Shown piece after piece: positions 45,214 through 57,125 of a stretch of 64,000 nt of DNA. Both the position numbers and the translations under genes were made by a program. Below the pieces are notes generated by a model that saw only the letters and a program-made list of their open reading frames with translations, was not told the DNA's origin and ran no database searches. The DNA lies in assembly GCA_023213395.1 (NCBI GenBank), contig CM041465.1:154511741-154575740 (forward strand), in the 5' to 3' direction. This DNA comes from Cycas panzhihuaensis. Taxonomy: Eukaryota > Cycadophyta. Numbering within the stretch: position 1 is the stretch's first letter; each line of letters opens with the position of its first letter.

Positions 45214-47823
45214 TGAAACATGTCTACGGGGTGGTATCCTACGTTTAGTAAGATGTGGCTAACTAAGATGTAGTTGGGCTATGAGTGGGATATAACGGCA
45301 AGAAAAACACCACACAGGGCATCCATGCGCCGGAGCACAGATTTAGGAACTGCAAATGGCACCCAATTGTCTTAAGGTAACCTTTGGAGAAGGACGTAAG
45401 GCAAGGCCTTGGGCCGTCCCAAAAGGAGAGACTCTCCTACCCCTTGGATGGTTAGGAAGAGGAAGAGGGACTCTAAGGAGTCACACCTTCTCAAGAGATG
45501 GGAGAAGGAAACGTGTAAGAGAATGTGTGTAGTACAGTATCCTATGTGTGGGCTAGGTAGGGAGGTGAAGAATGTATGACTCACACCCAAAACCTATCTA
45601 TACGTAGTATAAACAACTATAAAAAGAGACGCAAATGCAAAGATGAGTTCTTTTCCCTTTTTCGTTTCCTATGTGTTTTTAGCATGAAGCATATGCATAA
45701 GAGAAAACACTGTAGAAAATGATAAAAAAGGACGAAGAATACCTGGAAATGTAGTGCGGTTGGGGTATTGCGATCTTCTATTCTTTGCATGCTCGCTCGC
45801 TCGAACTTGTTTCGCAGGTGAGAGACTAGCCGACGACGGTTGCCGTGAGCGGATAAGGGGCTACCTTACCTTCCCCAATCATGTGAAAAGCAAAGCAACA
45901 CAAAGAACAACAAAAGGAAACAAAGAAATACTACTAACAAGAGACTAACCTATCAAGAAACTTGCCTTGTTCGTATTTCCATTACCGCAAAGCCTACCAA
46001 TCACAACATGAGAGTTTCTTCCTCCTGGAAGAGGGGGTTTGCCAAATATGCCTAATATATGTATATGTAAATACAAAAGAGCTGATACAAATTAAGTCAA
46101 AGAAATATTGCACTCTACTCCAAAACTCTAAGCAAAACTCAAACCAGCAGCAGCACCAAACAGTATCCAAAATGAAGAAGTTAGCCTTGGAATGGCCAAC
46201 TCACCCATAAGCATCTCCACGTAGCCTCGAAGGAGGGAAAAACAAAGTGTAATGGCTATATGGAATAGCAAACAAGGGAGGAAATAAACCAACAAAATGA
46301 TATGAAAACAAACCCAAAAGACGAAGTGCTATGGGCAGCAAATCATCAGGTTGGGATGAGCTAGGGGTCACGAACCAACCGGGATAGGTTTGGGGGCTTA
46401 TGTAGTACCCAAAACCTGCAAGTGAAGGTCTAAAACCAGCATGGAAAGGGCTTCTAATATTGTTTCAGATTTGGAAATAGGCTCTCAATATCCCTGGCCT
46501 AGCTCCAAGGGAGGCATGAGGTGAAAGAGGAAGGAAGGGAAGGGTTTGGACCCTTGGGGAGAAGGTCAACAAAGGGACTGATCCCACCTTTCTTTCTTCA
46601 CCCATCCTTGTGTAACCCTCTTGGACAGCCACCTTGAAGTGAACTTGCAAGAAATGAGAGGGGGAGCAATGTAAAATAGGGAGCAATGGGCAAGCTCCTA
46701 TGGAATGCCAAGCCAAGAGTAAAAAATAACTGAAAACTATTCATAAAAGGAAGGACAAAAACATGAATCTTATAGAAACATTGAAGAGGTACCTTGCAGC
46801 AAGAAGAAAGAGCTTGTTCCTGCCAGAAATTAGGAGGAAAATCCTATGCCTGACAGGCTTTTCAGGCCTGGGTTGAAGAGGAGGCAAACGTGGGAGCACA
46901 ACTAAGATCTTGGAACTTTGTTGAGTTGCTGTGAGTATTCCTTCCTCCACGATCTAAAACCTATAAAGAGAGAGCCTAAGCTACTAAAGAAAGGCCTTAG
47001 ATGTAGCAGGTATCCCTGTGGAAGAAGAACTAGAGCCAAAGAGAAGATCCTCTGACAGTCCTAGAGAGAGAGCTAGAGTAGTGCCAAAAAAATGAATGGA
47101 GAAGAGAGACAAATGACTTACTTTTTGGGTTTTATATTCTCCCTAAACCTAAACGAGCGTTTAGGGTTATGGGGGGATGAGTATGTGCAGATGCCATGTG
47201 GCAGTTCTACGAAAAGAGCGAGAACTACCATGACTGTTTTAAAAAAATAATTTTAAACAGTCACACCACGACAAACTTCACGGTACCACGATGAAATTTA
47301 CGGTACCGCTAAGTTTGCAGCGGTGCAGGCTTAACAGTTTAAATTGGGGTAGAAATAGGGCCTAAAGCCAAATAGAAGGTATGCTGAGGCTGGGTAGGCT
47401 GGGAATTCCTACCCAGGTGGCTGATAGGTGGCCAAAAGAGAGAAACGAGTCTCAATGGAGGTCCTATCATACTTAGAAAGGTAATCAAAGTAGAGACAAG
47501 ATTGTTGGCATAGATGAGACGTGACCAACTATGGTGCTCGAGGAGCTATAGAGATGTTGTGGGCAGCTGAGTACCATATGGGGTGCATGACTCGCTAAGG
47601 AATACCCCCACGGTGGGTCGTCATAGGCTGAGTGGTGTGCGGCAGGCATAAGCAACATGATCAGGTAAGAAAGCAATGCAATCACACAAATGATAGGCAA
47701 GCATGCATCAAACAATTCACTAAGCAAACTCGACTAAGCGAAAGTGAGGATAGGAGTGAGAAATATATTCCTGAGCTTACCTGAGTTGACTCATCCCAAA
47801 TCCATTCCCAGTAGCTAGGAAAT
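45214..47823 (-). repeat. Gypsy T 5' LTR
   Basis: 2610 bp, plus-strand TGAAACATGTCTACGGGGTG to AGCTAGGAAATA. It is the pair of 31329-33968. Confidence 0.95.
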
Positions 47824-47828
47824 AGACA
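47824..47828. repeat. Gypsy T target-site duplication, right copy
   Basis: GACAC, identical to 31324-31328. Confidence 0.92.
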
Positions 47829-49340
47829 CTAATTACTCTAGTGATCCTAATTTGTTTGCTAAAGCAAAAGAAGATCCATGATGGAGAGCTACAATGGAGG
47901 AAGAGTATGGTTATTTGATGAAGAACGATACATAGGATTTGGTCCCACACCCTCCATCAAATAACCTTATAGGATGCAAGTGGGTCTATAAGACAAAGTT
48001 CTTCTCCGATAGAGAAGTGGACAAGTACAAGCCTAGACTTATTATGTAGGGATTCAAGTAGAAAGAAGGAATTGACTATGAGGAGACATTTGCACCAGTC
48101 TCCAGAATGACAACAATATGCTTACTCATTTCCTTAGCAGCTGCGTTAGATTGGTAGTTACACCAAATAGATGTTAAGTTTGCATTCCTTAATAGGGATC
48201 TAAGGGAGGAGATATACATTTCACAGCGTTTAGGATTCATTAGAGATGGCTAGGAGCATCTTGTTTGCCATCTAAAAATGTCAATCTATGGCCTATAACA
48301 AGCACCCTGTCCTTGGTATGAGAAGATGGATACCAAGTTGAAAGATGAAGGTTTTGAAATTTCAGAACTCGACCTGAACCTATATGTGAAGAGAAGAGGA
48401 ACCTACATAGTTGCTTGTGTGGTGTATGTAGATGATCTAATCATCGGTGGTAATTGTGGCAAGGCTATAACTGAAGTCAAATCCAATTTAGAAGCTTCTT
48501 TTGACATGATGGATCTTGGGGAACTTCATTATTTCTTAGGCATTTAGATTAGACATATGGAAGATAAGATCATATTATTGCAATCGCAGTATATAAAGAC
48601 TTACTGGAGAGATTTGGAATGCAACACTGCAAACCTATTGTAATACCATATGTAAAAGGCACAAGGTTGTAGAAGGACATAGCCCAACCTTTTGTAGATG
48701 GCACTAAGTATCGCTAATTGGGAGGGAGTCTCATTTATTTGACTCATACTAGGCCAAATATCATATACGCTATTGGATTGGTTTCCCACTATATGCAAAA
48801 TCCTTAGGAGTCTTATTTGGTGGCAGCAAAGTGGATTATGAAATATCTAAAGGGGACAATCAATCTTGGTCATGAATACTGCAGATATAAGAAGATCAGG
48901 TTGCATGGCTATATGGATGTTGATTGGGAGGAGATTCTGACAATTAGAAGTCCACTACCAGATACCTATTTAGTATTGGCAATGGATTTATTTTGTGGCA
49001 GTCGAAGAAGCAGTAGATAGTGGTGTTACCTTCTACAGAAGTAGAATATCAAGGACTCAATACTGGCACAAAGGAAGTAGTATGGTTGTAAGGTCTCTTA
49101 GAATTTCTTAATGTTTCCAATGGACATCTGATTCTCTTTGTTGATAATCAGAGTACCATTCGTCTATCGAAGAATCCAGAGTTTCATGTGTATACGAAGC
49201 ATATCGAGATTCAACACCATTACATTTGTGAATAGATTAAGTCAAGGAAGCTATAGGTTGACTATTATCTGAGTGAATTACAGTTTGCAAACATGTTTAC
49301 CAAACCACTCATTGAAGATCAATTCATGAAGATGTGTACT
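47829..49340 (+). pseudogene. Copia B reverse transcriptase and RNase H
   Basis: Continuation of the copia B frame after gypsy T. It opens with DPNLFAKAKEDP and EEEYGYLMKNDTxDLVPHPP, then GCKWVYKTKF (RT start), GFKxKEGIDYEETFAPVSRM, QIDVKFAFLN, and at 48326-48547 VACVVYVDDLIIGG with the catalytic YVDD intact. The RT end reads MMDLGELHYFLGI. RNase H runs from about 48800 (AAKWIMKYLKGTINLGHEY) to about 49320 but loses its frame; DNQSTIRLSKNPEFHxYTKH can be followed across a frame change at 49140-49205. TAG codons are frequent. Confidence 0.88.
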
Positions 49341-49463
49341 ATATTAGGAATTACCACTGTTATCCTTGAGGAGGGATGTATCAACAAGGATAGAGAAGCT
49401 ACAGGATAGTCCCAACCTTTGTGATAACTCAACTACTGTATGTTGCAGGTTCCTCATATTCAC

Positions 49464-49475
49464 ATTAAGGGGGAA
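49464..49475 (+). promoter_or_regulatory. Copia B polypurine tract
   Basis: TTAAGGGGGAA directly before the 3' LTR start TGTTAATG. Confidence 0.85.
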
Positions 49476-49839
49476 TGTTAATGTGACAGTTAATTATTAA
49501 GCTACTTAGTTAATGTTAATGTGGTTTAATTAAGTAAAAAGATACAAAGCCAAAAACATGTGACTTATTCAGAGGGTCACAACCCTAATTAGGTGACACC
49601 TTTTGGAGAGTATAAATGCCTTGAGACCTTGTATATTCATGATCCAAGTATTCATTGTGCAATAATCCAGTGATCCATTAAGGATCCTCTTTATGATGGG
49701 CTTTTTCCCGAAAGGGTTTTCCATGTAAATTCCTGTGTACTGTGCACCTATTTTCTGTGTTTTCTATTTCTTGCTTATTGTGTATGGTTAAAGATCCTGT
49801 GTATGGGAACATTTATGTATGATTTCATATTCTTGAACA
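49476..49839 (+). repeat. Copia B 3' LTR
   Basis: TGTTAATGTGACAGTTAATT to TTCTTGAACA, 364 bp, pair of 26903-27266. Most differences are transitions. Confidence 0.93.
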
Positions 49840-50950
49840 AGAAGCCTATACTACTGATTAATAGAATAATGGCTTACCCAATGACATGTTCTAGAATTTT
49901 AACAAAAGTAAAGTTTTAAGTAGTTTCTCTATTAAATGTTACTTAGAAGACCTTAAGATAAATGCATAAGGGTAAATCTTTATCTAGATTATATAAGGTT
50001 AACCATTCAACATAACAATAAGGCCATTGTTATCCTATTTGACAAAAGATGTGAGATGTATAAAAAAAAATATATGTTATTATTAATAATGGAATAACTA
50101 GCTAATATCCTATGAAAATATTTATCATTATCAAATCATGATAGGTGATTTCATCAATCTAATAGTAGAAGGGCACCTTAAATATAATAAAATGAAATCT
50201 TAATCAATGATATTTAAGGATGCTTTATATGCCTAGTAAGAATAATCATATGAGGAATGTCATTCTTACTTTTATCTTCACACAGTTTCTAAGAAGGGCA
50301 AAGCAGTTTTGAAAATTTTAACTTATGATGGCACACTTAATACAACTTGACTTTTGGATAAACTATAAAGGATAGTCAAGATCCAACCAAATATTAATAA
50401 TACTTATTAAAACAAATTTCTTTTAATTGGTAGATTATTGGAAAATATCAATAGGTGACATATAAAAAGGTAATTCAATATTATTAGAGGTGGTTTGATT
50501 TGGAACAAAGATGTCAAGCTAAACCCTTAGTAAAATACTAACAAGATTCAAATCCTTAAAGGCGTGTGTAAAATTTTGAGAAGAAATGTAAAGAATTTAG
50601 TGTATAAAAATAATTTTAGCCATATATCTTCCAAAACATATTAGGAATGGTTCACTATAGATTGTGTATTGATATAGGAAAAAGTTAACAAATATTACCA
50701 TGGAAAGATATAAAGAGAAAATTTCTTTGACAAATGTCAACTTATAAGAAAAATCTTACAAAATAACAAAAAACTCTTTTTTACAAGATTATAATTGCCT
50801 CTTTAATGTCTCAAGATAAGAAAGAACCATGTTAGATGACCTTAGTTGAATGAAACAATTATGATGAGAAAATAAAATTCAATAGAGATTTAAGAATATG
50901 GTATAGGAAGCTAGAGTGATCAAACACCTATACATGATAAAACTATAAAT
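49840..50950 (+). other. Gypsy C, region between gag and RT
   Basis: Belongs to gypsy C by position (gag at 25296-26902, RT from 50950). It should hold protease. I see no D-T/S-G motif; the stretch is AT-rich with many stops. The first five bases are the right copy of the copia B target duplication. Confidence 0.5.
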
Positions 50951-52440
50951 CATCAATCATCAAAATTATAGAAATTAAAATCAGGGAGTCAAGAAGAACT
51001 AAGGAATATATTCATTAAAGAAGGGCAATTAGAACAAGTCATTGTAGAAGGAAACAACCTAATTTAGTCACGTGTTTGCTTGGACATATAAGGATTTGAA
51101 GGGGATCCCAAAATATATAGATATCATAAAAATTTAATTGGAAAAGAGAGTAAAACTTGTAATATAGAAATCATATAGGATGAAACCCAAATATAGAAAG
51201 AAGATTCAGGAAGAAATTGAAAAGATTCTAACCATTAAATGCATTTATCCTATTAACAATAGTGATTAGGTAAGATCAATCATCATCACTAAGAAGAAAA
51301 GCAGTAAATTGAGGATATGTGTCAACTTCCTGGTACTCCATAAAGTCATAGAGAAGGATCCATTTCTAGCTCCATTCAAAAAATAGGTATTAGAAAATGT
51401 TATAGAACAAGAGATCTATTCTTTTATAAATGGGAGTTTTGGTTACAATCAAGTCAATATAGACAAATAAGATTAAAGAAAAATGGCATTTATGATTAAA
51501 TGGGGTTCATATACCTATAGGGTAATGCCTTTTTATTTGTGTAATTCTCATATTATTTTTTCTAAGATCATTACAATAGTATTCAAGGAATTTATTTATA
51601 AATTCTTAGAAGTATCTTTAGATGACTAGACCATATTTAGATTATTAGAATATCACGTAGTTAGTTTAAGTCTTATTCTTAAAAAATATTAGGAAGTTTG
51701 AATATGTTTGAACCCAAATAAATATCAATTTATAGTATCTTCTAGTACCTTACTAAGATATGTTGTTTCTAAAGAAGGATTATTGGTTGACCCAAGAAAG
51801 ATATAAGTAATTTTGAACTTGGAACCATCCATAAATCCAATAATCGAAAAGCAATTCTTTAGGAATATGGGTTACCATTAAAGGATATAGAACCATTATT
51901 ACCTCATTAGAGAAATTATTTCAATAAGATGTGATCAAAGGAATATTAAGTAGCATATAAAAAATTGAAATAAAATCTTCTTAATGAACCAATTTTGAGT
52001 TTTCTAGATTGGAATAAGATTTTTCATGTTCATGTTGATGGATCAAAAATAGTTATAGGAGTGGTCCTTGCACAACTTTGTAAACAGGCTATCAATCACT
52101 AGATTATATTTGCTAGAAAAATATTGAATTTGGTAGGGGAAATAAAATTACATCATAATAGAAGAAAAAAGATTAGCCTTAGTATATGCACTTAAAATTT
52201 TCAACATTATCTATTGGCTAAATTATTCCACTTTTATACAGACCATGAAGCTTTGACATGATTAATAAAACTATTCTCTAAGGTCAAATAAGTCGATGGC
52301 TTCTATTATTTTAGGAATATAATTTTGAGATCATTTTAAAGCCTAGGAAGTCATATGTCACTCATGAATATTTATCTAGGATTAATACATGTGAAGAACC
52401 AACTAGCATGGAGGATGATTTTCTAGATTAAGGATTCTAT
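50951..52440 (+). pseudogene. Gypsy C reverse transcriptase and RNase H
   Basis: Plus-strand gypsy pol. It reads FAWTYKDLKGIPKYI and YRMKPKYRKKIQEEIEKIL (pre-RT region), KLRICVNFLVLHKVIEKDPF, EIYSFINGSFGYNQVNI, YRVMPFYLCNSHIIFS, FLEVSLDDQTIF (the xxDD motif, with D-D kept), and GLLVDPRKIQVILNLEPS. RNase H reads LDWNKIFHVHVDGSK, GVVLAQ and a final FYTDHEAL. It ends with INTCEEPTSMEDDF, near the RNase H to integrase border. The protein is close to a gypsy family that is frequent in large plant genomes, including gymnosperms. Many stops. Confidence 0.85.
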
Positions 52441-53650
52441 AAGGTTGATGTGGTCCTTGATTAATTCCAAGACATCATTAATTTTCTACATATAGGTTTA
52501 GCACCCTCAAACTTGTGAAAATGGGAGAAAAATACTTTGGCAATTAAGAGTAGTTATTATCAGTTAATAATACGCCAACTCTATTAACTTGGTCTAGATT
52601 ATATGTTGAGATGATGCATATTGTAGCATGAATAAGAGATGGTTGTAAGCATATCACATGAAGGAATTATAGGGGGGCATCTCATTGGAAAATCATTTTC
52701 CTAAAAAAATTTACAATCTAGCCTTTAGTGAACCATAGTATTTAAAGTATCTCATTTATAACGATAAAGATGTGATATTTACTAATTAATTGGTAAACCT
52801 TATAAGGTTCATTTTCTTCCTCTTATCTCCATTATTGAATCCACACCATTTGAAAAGTTCTGAATCAACTTTATTACTCCCATAAGTTTAATAATAATAA
52901 AATCTATAGTTTAATATATTATCATGGCCATAGAGTATATGCTAAGATAGGACAAAGTTGGGGCAATATGAGACTACACCACTATAACAAAATTTCTATT
53001 TGAATCTATTTTTGTAAGATTTGGTCTTCCATTAAAGTTATTGAGCGATTGGGGTACTTGTTTTATTAACCAAACTATTAAGAATCTTTTGTATAGTTTC
53101 TTGGTTTAGAATTATAAGTCAACTCTATATTATCCCATATATAATAGCTTAGTTAAAAGCTCTAACAAGATAATATATGAAGCCTTAATGCAGATGCACA
53201 ATGTGGGATAACCTAATTGGGCCAATAAACTTTATGTTATGATGTGGGATTATATAATATTGAATAGGAAATCAACATGGCAAATATCATTTCAGTTAGT
53301 GAATGGATTTAAAGTAATCATGCCTATGGAATTTGTCATTACAAGTCTTTGAGTGGAGTATTGGATGTAAAAGGGACATTTAGAGGATCTTGACAGGAAA
53401 CTAAAATAATTGTTAAAGCTTGATGAGAATTAGTTACTATCAAATACACATCAAAACATTATAAAACTTTTCTAAAAGAATTACCATGATTGGTAACTAA
53501 AAATTAAGGGATTTCAAGTAGGTAATTTGGTACTTGTATTTGACAACAAGTTAAAGGAAACTAAGGAAGTTGAAGATACATTAGAATAGACCTTACATTT
53601 TAAACAACATATGGACTAATGGTTTGGTTTTATTGAAGACCATAAATGAT
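52441..53650 (+). pseudogene. Gypsy C integrase
   Basis: Plus-strand integrase. The core reads INFITPISLIIIKSIV, YIIMAIEYM, ITKFLFESIFVRFGLPLKLL then SDWGTCFINQTIKNLLYSFL (second catalytic Asp), and YYPIYNSLVKSSNKIIYEAL where Glu is expected; that position reads Lys (VKSSNK against VESTNK), a G-to-A type change. After this come MMWDYIILNRKSTWQISFQL and VNGFKVIMPMEFVI. The C-terminus, FQVGNLVLVFDNK, lies near 53510-53550. Stops are frequent, mostly TAG. Confidence 0.82.
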
Positions 53651-54579
53651 GAATTACCTCCTAGCTAAATCAATAGAATTCAAATAAAGACATACAAGAA
53701 GTGAAAAAAAAAGGTATAAAACAAAAGAATCCAACCCAAATTTTATTATAATATTTAGCTCTAATCTTAAGTTTAGGAGGCATGAACAAGAAATGTTCAA
53801 CAAATGAAGCTCCGTTAGAAAATGATAAGAAAAGTTTGACAAAGATATTCCAGCAAAGGACAACTTTAAAGGAATAATATATATTAAATTAGTTACATAT
53901 GATTGGTATTGGATGTGATGACATGCTTTGTAAAATAGTACTATGTCAAATCACTCCCAAGGCAGTTATGGTTGATTAAACATTAATCATTATTTAATTA
54001 ACTACTTGGCATGCATAAACACATGGTCTATAGTAATTGATTAGTCAAGACTTTAAATATGGAAGGTGCATTAATGGCATACACTACTTCTCTTAACTTC
54101 CCTTCATAAATAAAAGCCATTCACTATTAATAGGATTAGCATTGCCTTAAGTGATTCCTTCAATTTTTATACTTCAATTCCTAATTCATAATTCATAGAA
54201 CAGCCATAGTTGATAAGAATAATCTTGGATCCCTATATATAAAGGTTTAAGCATCTAGATTATTTAACAATAAGTAAATATTTCAACCTAAAATATTTAA
54301 AGCTATACTTGATTTAATAGGGAAACTATAGGAATTACATAAACAGGTGGAGCTGATGGAGAAACATTAACAAAGGCCTTAACTTCTCTTTAATATAAAT
54401 ACAATTATAGAGAAGGAACTATCTTCTTATAAGTCCCAATGGAAAGAATATGCATATTGATTGATCCTAGTCTAAGATAACACTTGCACATCTAAGAAGA
54501 TAAAAAAAGTGATGATACTCATTAAGGGAGCATGACTAGTCTATTAGGCTAGAATTGCCTAGATGATCTATTTACTAGC
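53651..54579. repeat. Possible 3' LTR region of gypsy C
   Basis: No coding sequence. It shows promoter-like words on the plus strand (CATAAATAAAAGCC at about 54104 and TATATATAAAGG at about 54234) and pyrimidine-rich tracts, as in a plant LTR. The partner 5' LTR of gypsy C is not in the window, so the ends cannot be set. Confidence 0.35.
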
Positions 54580-56130
54580 TCTATAATGGACAAGGGTCAT
54601 TATGCATGAAATTTCATTAAGGTATGGTAATGATAGTTTTAAATTTGAGATAGATAATTTTGCAATCACCCTAGAAGTAATTCATTTGATTATCTAGTTA
54701 TCTCTTACTGGTTTAGAGTTATATTATTATAAGTTTGATTGGTATTGCCTTTATAAGTAAATTTGTATAAAAGATATAAGATTTAATAGTAAGGGTATAC
54801 CAATCAAGGATATGACTCATTTTATTTAGAAATGGTTCATCTAAATTATTTGTAATATGACTATCTTAGAAGCCCAAGTCTCTAATATGCCAGTTAAATA
54901 TTGACCTACCATCAAAAAACCCTTGAGACGTTAGAGGTTACAATGGGCTAAGTATTTATTGAAGTGAATAAGGAGGCCAAGTAGTATTTGGATGAGGGAG
55001 TTATCTTTCATTTTTATTCTTTATTATATATGTTAGGAATGCATTTACATGGAAAACCTTGACTTTTTCATAAAAAGTTAGGTGACCCTAGGATATTTTT
55101 TATTAATAATTACATTCATGCATTAGAGTATAAGGTCAAACTTGAAAATTCTACATATTAGAATGGAATGATGAATAAGGTATGACATGTCAAAGTAGGT
55201 ACACATAGTTTCTATTTATTGTATTATGATATTTCAATAAACTTTTCTAGATCTTTGTGTATTTAAAGATGATGATGAGATGAAAGTATAGTCTTTAAAT
55301 TTAAATGCACCCATTACCACTATGCCACTTAAACCATAATCTTAACAAGTACGTCTTGAGTTAAAGTCTCAATTTATTTTGTCTAAGACCATTAAGCATA
55401 TTGATATTTTTATGTTTAATGTTGAATTTCCCTCTAATGACCTTGACAAGTTGTAATACATATTATAGACTACTTAGATGTCAAGAGTCAAGTCCATTCA
55501 TTCTAAGGAAGAGAATATGTTAAGTAGTAGAGTTGGGTTCAAATATTAAAGTTGTTAATATAGGAATTGTCAAGACTTCTTTATAGACAATAATTAATAC
55601 TCAATTTGTGTATATTTTAAGGGATGCTAAGCATAGTTATCTATTTCTTCTACTGAATTGGTAGAAGGACATGATGAATTGTATGTTCTAGATCACTTTT
55701 AAATTATTAGTGATAAATTTGATTCTCTCTAGCATATTATAAATCACACTCCAATTGAGGACTTAACACTATTAGACTTGTGCTTACCCCTTATAAAAGA
55801 TGTTATGACTAATACCATCTTATTTGATCCTATTATTGAAAAAAATAATGGAGGAGGTATACCCTTCAAATTATAAGGTTAAAAAAATCCCTTAGGATAA
55901 TAGTATACATAATGAAAAATATATTATTGATACTTTTATATTAAGGCTAGCCCCTTTAGGTCTAAATACTATTCATGTTTCGAAGGAGACAATAGAGATT
56001 TAGGTGAGCTCTGGTACTAGAGAAGACCATGTAGTAAGTTTAGTAAAGGAACTAGTAATTACACATATAGGCTTAGACGATACTAACTTATAGAAGGACC
56101 CTCTATTGAATAATTAATAATGATTAATCT
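54580..56130 (+). pseudogene. Decayed reading frame of unknown function
   Basis: The plus strand reads protein-like sequence across several frame breaks: DNSFKFEIDNFAITLEVIHL-like wording at about 54625-54690, LSLTGLELYYYKFDWYCLYK and GIPIKDMTHFI up to 54835, then GDPRIFFINNYIHALEYKVK at about 55085-55140, and later FMFNVEFPSNDLDKL at about 55410-55455. The first part resembles a family of retroelement-associated hypothetical proteins of large plant genomes that share an F-x-I...I-T-x-E-V-I...GLSxxGLExY pattern. I do not know its function. It may be an extra ORF of gypsy C or of the X element. The stops are mostly TAG and TAA. Confidence 0.4.
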
Positions 56131-56159
56131 AGGAATAATGTCTTGTACATAAGCTTTCA

Positions 56160-56595
56160 TGTTAGGAAATAAATATATAGTAGAGAAAAATATGTATATA
56201 GGTATAAGCATATCATATATGTAATGGAATATGTAGGTATCAATACATTAGAAGTTATGAGTCATACATATTTTGTATTATTCATCTAGTTAGTATGCAA
56301 TGAGGTTTAATAAGTGCATGAATAATTGGGATTAATTTATCCCACATGTATGAATGGGAAGTGAACAATAATAGTAGAAGAATTATTTATACCTTCCGGG
56401 GTCCTCATTATAAAGCACATTATGATGCTAATCAAAAGTTACTTTTCTATTTTGGAAAAATTCAACTTCTCTTATCTTTTCTTTTTTCTTTAATCTTCTT
56501 TTCATATTTATTAAAGGATAGTATTAAGGTTTCCATTATCTTCTATTGTATTTTAAAATTTTGAGTTGAGTAGTAGCTACATTTATTATAAGATA
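56160..56595 (+). repeat. LTR X, first copy
   Basis: Starts TGTTAGGAAATAAATATATA and ends about TTTATTATAAG. The same sequence is found split at 56596-56695 and 58514-58868. Confidence 0.75.
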
Positions 56596-56621
56596 TATTA
56601 AGGAATAAATATGTAGTAGAG

Positions 56622-56624
<3 letters not shown>

Positions 56625-56683
<59 letters not shown>
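56625..56683. repeat. (TA)n and (GATA)n microsatellite
   Basis: About 20 TA units followed by about four GATA units, inside the second copy of LTR X. Confidence 0.95.
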
Positions 56684-56695
56684 CCACATTATATA

Positions 56696-57113
56696 TATTG
56701 AAACACAATGTTTAATGTTAGTTTATATATTTTGTTACATGGCCCCCTTAGCTCTCATAGCCATATTTTATTGTGATATTGAGATGTGTGGTCAGGTGTA
56801 CACCTATTCAAGTAATTGTCTCATTGGTGGACACACCTATTCAAGTAATTATCTCATTGGTGGACATAAGGGTTCTTTTACTTGATTGGACAAGTATAAT
56901 GTCAAATGTATTATAATAATATATTCATACCTAATTCAATAATTTAGAAGGTGATTATTTTTTTACATCTTTATTGTGTTTTATATAATACATGCTTCAT
57001 CTTTTCTTTATTTATTTATGGTTTTATTATTAATGCTTTATACTTGTAACATATTTTACATTTATATTTTCTTCATGATTTCAAAAGTAATCTTTGAATC
57101 CCTTTTTTTAACA
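56696..57113 (+). repeat. Element Y 5' LTR
   Basis: Starts TATTGAAACACAATG (the partner has TGTTAAAACATAATG) and ends TTTAACA. It contains a 33-bp tandem duplication at 56801-56866 that the partner lacks. Confidence 0.82.
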
Positions 57114-57125
57114 TGGTATTAAAGT
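57114..57125 (+). promoter_or_regulatory. Element Y primer binding site
   Basis: TGGTATTAAAGT right after the LTR, close to TGGTATCAGAGC. A second, similar TAGTATTAGAGCATGG lies about 40 bases further on, near 57148. Confidence 0.65.

Larger units (their letters stand above)
31329..47823 (-). mobile_element. Gypsy T, long Tat-like Ty3/gypsy element with extra RNase H and antisense ORF
   Basis: About 16.5 kb on the minus strand, between two ~2.6-kb LTRs and a perfect 5-bp target duplication. RT motifs (INNACPKDNFPLP, LKNAGAIYQRA) are those of the plant Tat group. Order in its own direction: LTR, primer site, gag, protease, RT, RNase H, integrase, antisense ORF, second RNase H, polypurine tract, LTR. 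It is clearly richer in G and C, and in CpG, than its flanks. It has stops in every domain and so is non-autonomous now. Confidence 0.95.
26903..49839 (+). mobile_element. Copia B, Ty1/copia element split by gypsy T
   Basis: LTRs of exactly equal length (364 bp), a perfect initiator-Met primer site, a good polypurine tract, and a gag-PR-IN-RT-RH order on the plus strand. Without gypsy T and its duplicated target the element is about 6.4 kb. The coding remains stop at 31328 and resume at 47829 in the same frame. It sits inside gypsy C. Confidence 0.92.
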
